From the NCBI GenBank assembly GCA_040902725.1, contig JBBDWU010000047.1:4795-68794 (forward strand): a stretch of DNA of 64,000 nucleotides. Reading direction: 5' to 3'. How positions within the stretch are numbered: position 1 is the stretch's first letter; every line of letters starts with the position of its first letter. Shown here piece by piece: positions 26,073-33,611 of this stretch. Under the pieces are notes generated by a model, which did no database searches, was not told where the DNA came from, and worked only from the letters and a program-made list of their open reading frames with translations. The translations under genes and the position numbers were made by a program. The stretch comes from JACVRU01 sp040902725 (lineage in GTDB: Bacteria > Actinomycetota > Thermoleophilia > Gaiellales > Gaiellaceae).

Positions 26073-26189
26073 ACGATTCGCGCAAGGGCCAGCGTCTAAA
26101 ACAACGAGTTGTCCCGCCTTCATCGGCGCCGCACCGCACGGTTCAGACAACCCGATTTCGGGCTCATGCGCGTCGAGTGAGCCCAAGTC

Positions 26190-26213
26190 GTGCATACCCC
26201 GGTGATACCGCGG
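26190..26213 (+). repeat. right copy of the 24-bp imperfect direct repeat
   Basis: Same orientation and 22 of 24 bases shared with 18705-18728; the differences are at positions 10 and 21. It lies between the toxin-antitoxin pair and the GNAT gene, where the ispA-tlyA order resumes. Confidence 0.55.
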
Positions 26214-26335
26214 GAGTCAAAAACTCTCGATTTACAGGGTTGTTCGAATCCCGTATGGAAGTGGCAGTTGGTCGGCCGCCACCGTCCGGAGAGCGTTCGT
26301 CTCATAACGCCAAGGGACTAAGGGCCCCCAGTGGT

Positions 26336-26839
26336 CTAGTCGACCTCGGACGCGAGCAGATCCATCAGCAGCCCGTCGTGCCGGACGCCGTCCGGGTCCT
26401 CCCAGTACTCGCGCATGACGCCGACCGGCCGGAAGCCCGCCTTCTCGTAGGCGCGCACGGCCGCGGGGTTCTCGACGGCAGGGTCGATGGTCAGCCGCCG
26501 GTGGCCGCGCTCCCGCACCAGCCAGCGCGCGAGCGTTCGGACGGCGTCGGTGCCGATCCCGCGCCCGTGGACCTCCGCCGAGAGGAAGATGTCGAGGCCG
26601 GCGCTCCGATACTCGGGGTGGTCCTCCTCGTGGTATTGGATCAGCCCCACGACCTCGCCCTCCAGCACCACGGCGAGCGCCGTCGACTCGTCGCGGCCCT
26701 CGGCCTTCGCCGCCAGCTTCTCCTCCGTGACGCTCGTCCACCAGCGCGCCACCTCCGGCTGCCGCCCGATCTCGACCAGCCGGGGCACGTCCCCGGCGGC
26801 GAGCGGCCGGAGCATGACCGATTCTCCGCGCACTTCCAC
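26336..26839 (-). CDS. GNAT-family N-acetyltransferase (aminoglycoside-acetyltransferase-like)
   Basis: About 167 aa from GTG 26839. An ATG at 26875 is also open, but it would place the two divergent starts 2 bp apart. The GNAT fold is complete: LRPLAAGDVPRLVEIG, LAVVLEGEVVGLIQYHEED, acetyl-CoA loop EVHGRGIGTDAVRTLARWL, and VENPAAVRAYEKAGFRPVGV. The hydrophobic pattern and DIFLSAEVHGRGIGTDA recall AAC(6')-type enzymes, yet the substrate is unknown. It is divergent from tlyA and shares a short promoter region with it. Confidence 0.8.
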   Translation of the reverse strand: MEVRGESVMLRPLAAGDVPRLVEIGRQPEVARWWTSVTEEKLAAKAEGRDESTALAVVLEGEVVGLIQYHEEDHPEYRSAGLDIFLSAEVHGRGIGTDAVRTLARWLVRERGHRRLTIDPAVENPAAVRAYEKAGFRPVGVMREYWEDPDGVRHDGLLMDLLASEVD

Positions 26840-26865
26840 GACGCTCTTGTAACACCCACCGGCAC

Positions 26866-26871
26866 TACGCT
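26866..26871 (+). promoter_or_regulatory. -10-like hexamer TACGCT of tlyA
   Basis: TACGCT ends 6 nt before the tlyA GTG, predicting a leaderless mRNA. It restarts transcription after the accessory segment. Confidence 0.4.
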
Positions 26872-26877
26872 TCATTC

Positions 26878-27639
26878 GTGAAGAAGCGCGCGGACGTCCT
26901 GCTCGTCGAGCGCGGCCTTGCCGAGAGCCGGTCCCAGGCTCAGGCGCTCATCCTCGCCGGACGCGTCCGCGGCGTCGACAAGCCGGGCCGGGAGCTGGAC
27001 GCCGGGGTCGAGCTCGACGTCGAGCGGCCGCCGCCCTACGTCTCGCGGGGCGGCGAGAAGCTCGCCCACGGGCTCGACTCGCTCGGTGTCGACCCGCGCG
27101 GGCGGGACTGCCTGGACATCGGCGCTTCGACGGGCGGGTTCACGGACGTGCTGCTCCAGCGCGGCGCGGCGCGGGTGATCGCGCTCGACGTGGGCTACGG
27201 CCAGCTGCACGAGAAGGTGCGGGCCGACCCGCGCGTGACCGTGCTCGAGCGGACGAACGCGCGCGGGCTCGAGCAGCTGCCGTTCGCCCCCGAGCTCGTG
27301 ACCTGCGACGTCTCTTTCATCTCCGTGCGGACGGCGCTGCCGCCCGCGCTCCGCCTGGCGAAGCCGGGTTGGGAGGCCGTCGTCCTGGTCAAGCCGCAGT
27401 TCGAGGCCGGGCGCGCGGAGGCGAAGGGCGGCGTCGTGCGGGATCCCGAGGTGCACCGCCGCGTGCTGCGCCAGACCGCGGAGGCCGCGCTCGGCTGGGG
27501 TGCCCGCCCCGCCGGGGTCGTAGACTCGGGGCTCAAGGGCCCAAAGGGAAACCGCGAGTTCTTCCTTCACCTCGTCAACGACGACCAGCCCGAGCTCCCC
27601 GATGACCTCGATGCCTGGATCGACCGTGCCGTCGACTAG
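26878..27639 (+). CDS. tlyA: TlyA family rRNA (cytidine-2'-O)-methyltransferase
   Basis: 253 aa, GTG start. TlyA methylates 16S and 23S rRNA and its loss can give capreomycin resistance in mycobacteria. The N-terminal S4 RNA-binding domain (KKRADVLLVERGLAESRSQA, about 2-60) is followed by the FtsJ-like fold: YVSRGGEKLAHGL, LDIGASTGGFTDVLLQ (SAM site, about 80-95), VTCDVSFIS and VLVKPQFEAGR. It heads the tlyA-nadK-recN series typical of actinobacteria and firmicutes. Confidence 0.94.
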   Translation: MKKRADVLLVERGLAESRSQAQALILAGRVRGVDKPGRELDAGVELDVERPPPYVSRGGEKLAHGLDSLGVDPRGRDCLDIGASTGGFTDVLLQRGAARVIALDVGYGQLHEKVRADPRVTVLERTNARGLEQLPFAPELVTCDVSFISVRTALPPALRLAKPGWEAVVLVKPQFEAGRAEAKGGVVRDPEVHRRVLRQTAEAALGWGARPAGVVDSGLKGPKGNREFFLHLVNDDQPELPDDLDAWIDRAVD

Positions 27640-28465
27640 AGCCGTCACGCGGGCGGCCGTGATGACGCACGGCCGCGCCGATCGGATCGGACCGGCGCTC
27701 GAGCGGCTCGAGGCGCTGGCGGAGCGGCTCGGCGTGGAGCTGCTCCTCGCGCCGGAGGAGCTCGAGAAGCACGGGCGCGAGGACGGCGACGGCCCGCTGG
27801 ACAAGGCCGACCTCGCCGTCGTGCTGGGCGGCGACGGGACGATGCTGCGCGCTCTCAACCGCTTCCTCGGCACGGAGGTTGCCGTGATCGGCGTCAACTT
27901 CGGCCGCGTCGGCTTCCTCTCCGCGATGGGCGAGGACGAGCTGGAGGCCGGCCTCGAGCGGGCGTTCGCGGGCGACTACTCGGTGATCGAGCTCTCGACC
28001 CTCGGCTGCGCCCTGGACGGGGAGGAGCGTTTCGCCGTCAACGACGTCGTCGCCCACAGCTCGACCGTGGGGCGCATGGTCGAGATCTCGTGGGCCGTGG
28101 CCGGCGAGGAGCTCGGCCGCCTCGCGTGCGACGGCGTCGTGTGCTGCACGCCGGTCGGCTCGACGGCCTACAACCTGTCCGCCGGCGGGCCTGTGCTGGT
28201 GTGGGGCCTCGACGCGCTCGCGGTCACCTTCGTCGCGCCGCACTCGCTGCAGGCGCGCCCGCTGGTCGTGCCGCGCGGCCAGGAGATAGTCGTGCGCAAC
28301 CTGACCCCGGACGTCGGGCTCTCCGTCACGCTCGACGGCCATGTATTCGACGAGCTGACGACCGGCGGCGAAATGCGGATCCGGCTCGACGACCGGCACG
28401 CGCGGCTGGCCACGCTGGCCGAGCGCTCGTTCTTCCGTAGGTATCGAGAGACCTTTGCTCCGTAG
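27626..28465 (+). CDS. nadK: NAD kinase
   Basis: 279 aa if the GTG at 27626 is used (an ATG at 27602 is an alternative with a 38-nt overlap into tlyA). It makes NADP from NAD and ATP. GGDGTMLRA (the GGDG motif), GVNFGRVGFLSAM, AVNDVV and TPVGSTAYNLSAGGPVL are all present. The gene lies in the conserved tlyA-nadK-recN group. The end overlaps recN by 11 nt, so the three genes are tightly coupled. Confidence 0.93.
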   Translation: MPSTRAVTRAAVMTHGRADRIGPALERLEALAERLGVELLLAPEELEKHGREDGDGPLDKADLAVVLGGDGTMLRALNRFLGTEVAVIGVNFGRVGFLSAMGEDELEAGLERAFAGDYSVIELSTLGCALDGEERFAVNDVVAHSSTVGRMVEISWAVAGEELGRLACDGVVCCTPVGSTAYNLSAGGPVLVWGLDALAVTFVAPHSLQARPLVVPRGQEIVVRNLTPDVGLSVTLDGHVFDELTTGGEMRIRLDDRHARLATLAERSFFRRYRETFAP

Positions 28466-30059
28466 GTTGAGGATCGAGAACCTGGTGCTGATCCGGGAGG
28501 CGGAGCTCGAGCTCGCGCCCGGCCTCAACGCGATCACCGGCGAGACGGGCGCGGGGAAGACGATCCTGGCGCAGGCCGTCGGGCTGCTGCTGGGCGCCAA
28601 GGGCGACGCCGCCTATCTGGGCCCCGGCGCCGACGAGGCCTATGTCGAGGCCGAGCTCGACCTGCCGCCGGGCCTGCTGGACGAGGAGGGGCTGGAGGCG
28701 CTGGCCGAGCTGCGGCCGGCCGACGAGGAGGGGCTGGTGATCGCGCGCCGCGTCTTTGCCGACGGGCGGACGCGCGCCTACGCATGGGGGAGGGCCGCCG
28801 CGCGCGAGGACCTGGCGGCCGTCGGGGAGAGGCTGATCGCGATGTCGGGCCAGTTCGAGCAGCGCCGCCTGGCCCGGCCCGCGTACCAGCTCGACGTCCT
28901 CGACGGCTTCACCGGCGAGGAGCAGTTGCGCCGCCGCGCCGAGCTGCGCGGCGCCTGGAGCGGCCTGCAGGCCGCCCGGCGACGCCTGGAAGGGGCCGCG
29001 GAGGCCGCCGAGCGGCTCGAGGAGCTGCGCGCCTTGGTCGAGGACACCGAGGGCATGGAGCCGGGAACCGAGGACGAGCTCCTGGTCGAGCGGGAGCGCC
29101 TGCGCCACTCGGCGGAGATCGCGGAGGGCACGTCGGCCGCCGCGGAGGCGATCCAGCCCGACGACGGGGAGGGGGCCGCGGGGCTCGCGGCGCTGGCCGC
29201 CCGCGCGCTCGCGCCGGTCGAGTCGCTCGCGCCTGACCTCGCGCGCGCGGCCGAGGAGTTGCGCGACGCCGAGCTGCGGCTGCGCGAGACAGCGGGCGGG
29301 TTGCGCGCGTTCCTCTCCGGGCTCGACGCCGAGCCGGGCCGCCTGGAGGAGCTCGAGGGCGAGCTCGAGCGCATCGCCGAGGCCAAGCGCCGCTTCCGTT
29401 GCGCCACCTACGAGGAGCTGCTGCGCCGAGCCGAGGACGCGCGCGCCGAGCTGGGCGAGGGCACCGACCCGGCCGCAGCGGCGCGGCAGGCCGTGGCCGA
29501 GGCCGAGGCCCACGTCGAAGCGCTCTCCGCCGGGCTCCGCGCGGCCCGCCAGGCCGCCGCCGAGCCCTTCGCGGCCGCGGTGGCCGAGGAACTGCGGGAC
29601 ATCGGCATGGGGGAGGGAGAGTTCGTCTGCGAGCTCGACGAGCGGGAGGCCTCCGCGACCGGCGCGGATGCGGTCCGCTTCCTGATCCGGCCGAACCCGG
29701 GCCTGCCGCTCGCACCGGTCGCGGAGACCGCGTCCGGCGGCGAGCTCTCGCGCATCGCGCTCGCGATCGCGGCCGTCGCCGGTGGTGAGACACTCGTCTT
29801 CGACGAGCTCGACGCGGGCATCGGCGGCCGCACGGCGAACGCCGTCGGCCAGGCGCTCGCGCGGCTCGCGGAGCGCGCCCAGGTCGTCACGATCACGCAC
29901 CTGCCCCAGATCGCGAGCCTCGCCGACCGGCACTTCCGTGTCGAGAAGATCCCCGGCGACCCGACCCGCACCCACATCGAGACGCTCGACGACGAGTCCC
30001 GCAAGGAGGAGATCGAGCGCATGCTCGGCGGCGACGAGTTCCTCCAGACGGTGCGATGA
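28455..30059 (+). CDS. recN: DNA repair protein RecN
   Basis: 534 aa, TTG start overlapping nadK. RecN is an SMC-like ATPase acting in double-strand break repair. The Walker A region ITGETGAGKTILAQA is near residue 30, a coiled-coil middle has Leu/Glu/Ala heptads (from about 150 to 380, with ELEGELERIAEAK), and the C-terminal half has the signature TASGGELSRIALAI, Walker B VFDELDAGIGG and VTHLPQIA. Family architecture is complete, though slightly shorter than the usual 550-590 because the coiled coil is short. Confidence 0.94.
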   Translation: MLRRLRIENLVLIREAELELAPGLNAITGETGAGKTILAQAVGLLLGAKGDAAYLGPGADEAYVEAELDLPPGLLDEEGLEALAELRPADEEGLVIARRVFADGRTRAYAWGRAAAREDLAAVGERLIAMSGQFEQRRLARPAYQLDVLDGFTGEEQLRRRAELRGAWSGLQAARRRLEGAAEAAERLEELRALVEDTEGMEPGTEDELLVERERLRHSAEIAEGTSAAAEAIQPDDGEGAAGLAALAARALAPVESLAPDLARAAEELRDAELRLRETAGGLRAFLSGLDAEPGRLEELEGELERIAEAKRRFRCATYEELLRRAEDARAELGEGTDPAAAARQAVAEAEAHVEALSAGLRAARQAAAEPFAAAVAEELRDIGMGEGEFVCELDEREASATGADAVRFLIRPNPGLPLAPVAETASGGELSRIALAIAAVAGGETLVFDELDAGIGGRTANAVGQALARLAERAQVVTITHLPQIASLADRHFRVEKIPGDPTRTHIETLDDESRKEEIERMLGGDEFLQTVR

Positions 30060-31186
30060 GCTTCGTCGAGTTCACCGGCCGCGCCCGGCTCGATCGCAGG
30101 ACGAAGCACCTCGTCCGCCGCCTGTCGCCCGACGACGTGGCGATCGTCGACCACGCCGACCTCGACCGGGTCTCGGCCGAGGAGCTCGTCGAGTCGGGCG
30201 TGCGCGTCGTCGTCAACGTCTCGCCTTCGCAGACCGGCCGCTTCCCCAACCCAGGCCCGCTGCTGCTCGTCCGAGGGGGCGTCCGCCTGATCGACGCTCC
30301 CGGCGCCGGCCTCTTCGACGAGGTCACCGACGGCGAGCTGCTCTCCGTGCGCGGCGGGGGCCTCTACCGCAACGGCCACTGCCTCACGACGGGCCGCGTC
30401 CTCACCGAGCGGGAGCTCGCGGGCGCGCTCGAGGAGCAGAAGAGCCGGGTCACCGCGTCGCTCGAGGCGTTCGCGGAGAACACGCTGCGCTACCTGCGGG
30501 AGGAGGGGCGGCTGCTCTCGGAGGGCCTCGACTTCCCGCCGCTCGAGACGCGCTTCCGGGACAGGCACGCCCTGGTCGTCGCGCGCGGCCCGGGGCACAA
30601 GCGCGACCTGCGGATCGTCCGCCCGTACGTCCGCGACTTCAAGCCGGTGCTCGTCGGCGTCGACGGGGGCGCGGACGCGCTGCTCGAGGCGGGCTACAAG
30701 CCGCACGTGATCGTGGGCGACATGGACTCGGTCTCCGACCAGGCGCTCCGCTGCGGCGCCGAGCTCGTCTGCCACGCCTACCGGGACGGAGAGGCTCCCG
30801 GAGGGGCGCGGCTGGCGGCCCTCGGCGTTCCCTATCAGACGATTCGCGCGCCCGGCATCAGCGAGGACATCGCCCTGCTGCTCGCCTTCGAGCGCGGCGC
30901 GGAGCTGATCGTCGCGGTGGGGACGCACTTCAACCTACTGGAGTTCCTCGAGCGCAGCCGCGCGGGCATGTCGTCGACCTTCGTGACGCGGCTCAAGGTG
31001 GGGGAGATCCTCATCGACGCGAAGGGGGTGTCGCGCCTGGTCAGCCGGCGGGTGGGCCTGTGGCCGATCGCGGCGCTGATCCTCGTGGCGCTGGCGGCGA
31101 TCGTGACGACGGTCGTGGCCTCGCCCTCGCTGCGGAACCTGCTCGAGCTGCTCGAGCTGCGCCTGCGCGACGCGCTTGGTTTCTAA
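30056..31186 (+). CDS. steA: SteA-like cytokinetic protein
   Basis: 376 aa, ATGA overlap with recN. Related to SteA, a septal protein that with SteB affects cell-wall growth in corynebacteria. The N-terminal half (ARLDRRTKHLVRRL) and a thiamin pyrophosphokinase-like domain (VGVDGGADALLEAGYKPHVIVGDMDSVSD, about 200-230) precede a single C-terminal transmembrane helix (about 325-350, PIAALILVALAAIVTTVVA) and a Leu-rich tail. The next gene but one is SteB/MctB-like, as in other actinobacteria, with an SRPBCC gene inserted between. Confidence 0.86.
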   Translation: MSFVEFTGRARLDRRTKHLVRRLSPDDVAIVDHADLDRVSAEELVESGVRVVVNVSPSQTGRFPNPGPLLLVRGGVRLIDAPGAGLFDEVTDGELLSVRGGGLYRNGHCLTTGRVLTERELAGALEEQKSRVTASLEAFAENTLRYLREEGRLLSEGLDFPPLETRFRDRHALVVARGPGHKRDLRIVRPYVRDFKPVLVGVDGGADALLEAGYKPHVIVGDMDSVSDQALRCGAELVCHAYRDGEAPGGARLAALGVPYQTIRAPGISEDIALLLAFERGAELIVAVGTHFNLLEFLERSRAGMSSTFVTRLKVGEILIDAKGVSRLVSRRVGLWPIAALILVALAAIVTTVVASPSLRNLLELLELRLRDALGF

Positions 31187-31583
31187 CGCCGGCCAGGAGC
31201 TGCTCGCGCCGCTCGAGGACGTCTGGGGCTTCGTCTCCGAGCCGCACCATTTCGGCGACTGGTGGCCGGGCGTGGCGGCGGTCGAGCCCGACCGGCGCGG
31301 CTTCGCCGAGGGCGCCCGCTGGCAGCTGCGCGGGGCCGAGCCAACGCTCTTCCGCAGGACGCACGGCGTGTCCACCCTCGTCGTTCACCGCGCCGAGCCG
31401 TACGTGTTCGCGTTCCACGTCGTCCAGGACCGGCTCGACGCGGAGCTGACGCTCGAGCCCGGCGGAAGCGAGACGCTGGCGCGGCTCGCCGTTTCGTTCC
31501 CGTTCTGGCGGCCGCAGCGTGCGCTCCCGAGCGTCGCGCTCGGCCGCCTCTACGACCTCTGCCAGACTGCCGCGGCGCTCTGA
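31176..31583 (+). CDS. SRPBCC-fold protein (polyketide cyclase/START-like)
   Basis: 135 aa, TTG start overlapping steA. The N-terminal pattern LLAPLEDVWGFVSEPHHFGDWWPGV matches START-like ligand-binding domains. VVHRAEPYVFAFHVVQDRL and the C-terminal helix continue the fold. No catalytic residues can be named; members bind hydrophobic ligands or lipids. It lies between the steA-like and steB-like genes and overlaps the latter by one base (TGATG). Confidence 0.72.
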   Translation: MVSNAGQELLAPLEDVWGFVSEPHHFGDWWPGVAAVEPDRRGFAEGARWQLRGAEPTLFRRTHGVSTLVVHRAEPYVFAFHVVQDRLDAELTLEPGGSETLARLAVSFPFWRPQRALPSVALGRLYDLCQTAAAL

Positions 31584-32413
31584 TGTTCGACTTCCGCTAC
31601 CACGTCGCCTCGCTCGCGGCTGTCTTCCTGGCACTCGTCGTCGGGATCGTGATCGGCGTCGGCCTCTCCGGCCAGGGGATCGTCCAGGAGAGCGAACGGG
31701 AGCGGCTGAACGAGCAGATCGCCCAGCTTGAGAGCGATCTCGAGAGTGCGCGCACCGAGCTGGAGGAGCAGCAGGTCGCCGCGCAGTTCGTCGAATCGGC
31801 CTACGACGCGGTGATGGCGAACCGGCTCGCCGGCAAGCGGATCGTCGTCGTCGTGGTCGGCCGGGCCGACCACCTCCGCTCGGCCATCGCGCTCGCGATC
31901 GCGGACGCCGGCGGTACGCTCATCCGCCTGCGGGCGCTGAAGCTGCCGGTCGACGAGCTCGCGATCGAGCAGGACGGCGGGTCGGAGGACGTGCGCGAGG
32001 TCGGGCGCGCCCTCGGCCAGGAGCTGCTGGCCGGAGGCGAGACGCCGCTCTGGGACGCGCTGGCCAGCCAGCTCGTGATCGAGCGCGTGCCGGACGGCGA
32101 CGCGCCGGCCGACGGGGTCGTCGTCGTCCGCACCGCCGATCCCCAGCAAGGCCCGACCGCCAGGTTCCTGAACGGCCTCTACGAGGGGCTCGGCGGCGTG
32201 CTGCCCGCCGTCTGGGTGGACAACGGCAAGCCCGAGGAGACGCACCGCCGGCACCCGTCCGCCTTCACCGTCGTCCACGGGGTCGACACGGCGCTCGGCC
32301 GCGTCACGCTGGCGGTGCTGCTCGAGACCGGCGTCCAGGGCGAGTACGGGCCTGGGACCGACACGCCCATCCCGGCGATCGCACCGGTGATCCCGCCGCC
32401 CGAGAGTGGCTGA
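31583..32413 (+). CDS. SteB/MctB-like membrane-anchored protein (copper transporter MctB family)
   Basis: 276 aa from ATG 31583. The start MFDFRYHVASLAAVFLALVVGIVIG is the family hallmark: a short cytosolic segment then one transmembrane helix (about 9-29). A coiled coil (ERERLNEQIAQLESDLES, about 40-75) and an extracytoplasmic alpha/beta domain follow, ending with a Pro-rich tail. The mycobacterial member MctB helps limit copper; the corynebacterial member SteB pairs with SteA at septa. With the steA-like gene upstream the second role is at least as likely. It ends 7 nt inside the glycosyltransferase gene. Confidence 0.85.
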   Translation: MFDFRYHVASLAAVFLALVVGIVIGVGLSGQGIVQESERERLNEQIAQLESDLESARTELEEQQVAAQFVESAYDAVMANRLAGKRIVVVVVGRADHLRSAIALAIADAGGTLIRLRALKLPVDELAIEQDGGSEDVREVGRALGQELLAGGETPLWDALASQLVIERVPDGDAPADGVVVVRTADPQQGPTARFLNGLYEGLGGVLPAVWVDNGKPEETHRRHPSAFTVVHGVDTALGRVTLAVLLETGVQGEYGPGTDTPIPAIAPVIPPPESG

Positions 32414-33611
32414 TCCGGTCACGATTCTCGTCGCCGCCCGCGACGAGGCGAACCGGATCGCGGAGACGGTCGCGGCGCTCAAGGAACAGTTCCCGGAGGC
32501 GGAGGTGATCGTCGCCGACGACGGCTCGCGCGACGGCACGGCCGACGCGGCCGAGGCAGCGGGTGCGGTCGTGTTGCGCCTCCGCAGGCGGGGCAAGGGC
32601 CAGGCGCTCTCCGAGGCCGAGCGCGCGGCCCCGCCCGGCGCGGTCCTCCTGTGCGACGCCGACCTGCTCGGCGACCTGCGGCCGCTCGACCTGGAAGGCG
32701 AGGGCATCGCCGTCGCGCTCTTCACCGAGCGGCAGGGGGGCGGATTCGGAATCGCGAAGGCCGCGGCGCGGGCGCTGATCATGCTGCGCGCCGGCTTCGA
32801 CGCCGAAGAGCCGCTCTCGGGCCAGCGGCTCGTGACGGCGCGCGCCCGCGCGGCCGTCTTTCCGCTGGCGCCCGGGTTCGGCGCCGAGACGCGGATGACG
32901 ATCGACGCGGTGAAGGCCGGGCTCGACGTGGTGGAGGTGCCGCTGCCCCTGCGGCACCGGCCCACCGGCCGCGACCCCGCCGGCTTCCTCCACCGTGGCC
33001 GTCAGCTGCTCGACGCGCTTCTCGCCGCCGGCCCGCTCGCGCTCAACCACCGCGGCCTCCGGCTGCCGCTCGTCGGCTGGCTCGTCGGCGTCCGCCACCC
33101 GTCGGTCGCCGTCGTCGCCGCCGCTGGCCTCGCCGACGACGTGTGGAGCGGGCCCGAGCGCGGCTTCCGCGCGCACCTGGGATCGGGCCGCACCACCGGC
33201 GTCCTGAAGCTCGTCGCGATCCCGCTGGCCGGCCTCGCCGCCACGCGTTCCCTCTCGGGCTCGCTCCTCGTCGGCCTCTCCGCGAACGCGCTCAACCAGC
33301 TCGACACGCGTCCCGGCCGAGCCCTGAAGGGCTACCTGCTCGCGGCCGCGGCCCTGCGGTCGCCGAAGGGCATCGCCGTCCTCCTCCTTCCCTACGATCT
33401 TCGCGAGATGGCGATGCTCGGGGACGGGGGCTCGAATGCGCTGGGCGCGCTGCTAGGCTTGAACTCCGTGAGTCGACTCACGGGACGAGGCCGGTGGCTG
33501 GCGATCGCAGCGCTCGCGGGCCTGACGCTCCTCGGGGAACGGCGCTCGCTCGGCGAGCTGATCGAGCGGACGCCGGTACTGCGCGACGTCGACGCCTGGG
33601 GGAGGCCGTAG
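32406..33611 (+). CDS. GT2 glycosyltransferase fused to an MraY/WecA-like membrane segment
   Basis: 401 aa. Residues about 1-210 form a GT2 domain: VTILVAARDEANRIAETVAAL, EVIVADDGSRDGTADAA (nucleotide-sugar site), LLCDADLLGDL (DxD-like) and PGFGAETRMTIDAV. Residues about 215-400 have several hydrophobic stretches and pieces typical of polyprenyl-phosphate phosphosugar transferases: ADDVWSGPERGFRAHL, NALNQLDTRPGRALKG and MLGDGGSNALGALLGLNS, the GD.GSN.LG motif of MraY. Only part of the MraY fold is present. It may attach a sugar to a lipid carrier for envelope glycans, but the substrate is unknown. It sits between steB-like and pyrG. Confidence 0.72.
   Translation: MADPVTILVAARDEANRIAETVAALKEQFPEAEVIVADDGSRDGTADAAEAAGAVVLRLRRRGKGQALSEAERAAPPGAVLLCDADLLGDLRPLDLEGEGIAVALFTERQGGGFGIAKAAARALIMLRAGFDAEEPLSGQRLVTARARAAVFPLAPGFGAETRMTIDAVKAGLDVVEVPLPLRHRPTGRDPAGFLHRGRQLLDALLAAGPLALNHRGLRLPLVGWLVGVRHPSVAVVAAAGLADDVWSGPERGFRAHLGSGRTTGVLKLVAIPLAGLAATRSLSGSLLVGLSANALNQLDTRPGRALKGYLLAAAALRSPKGIAVLLLPYDLREMAMLGDGGSNALGALLGLNSVSRLTGRGRWLAIAALAGLTLLGERRSLGELIERTPVLRDVDAWGRP

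Noticed and set aside
26211..26260. tRNA-like 3' half (T-arm-like GGTTGTTCGAATCCC and a small hairpin)
   Set aside because: The T-stem has three extra bases, the candidate anticodon loop lacks U33, and there is no D-arm or acceptor stem. It might be a decayed attachment site but cannot be called a tRNA.
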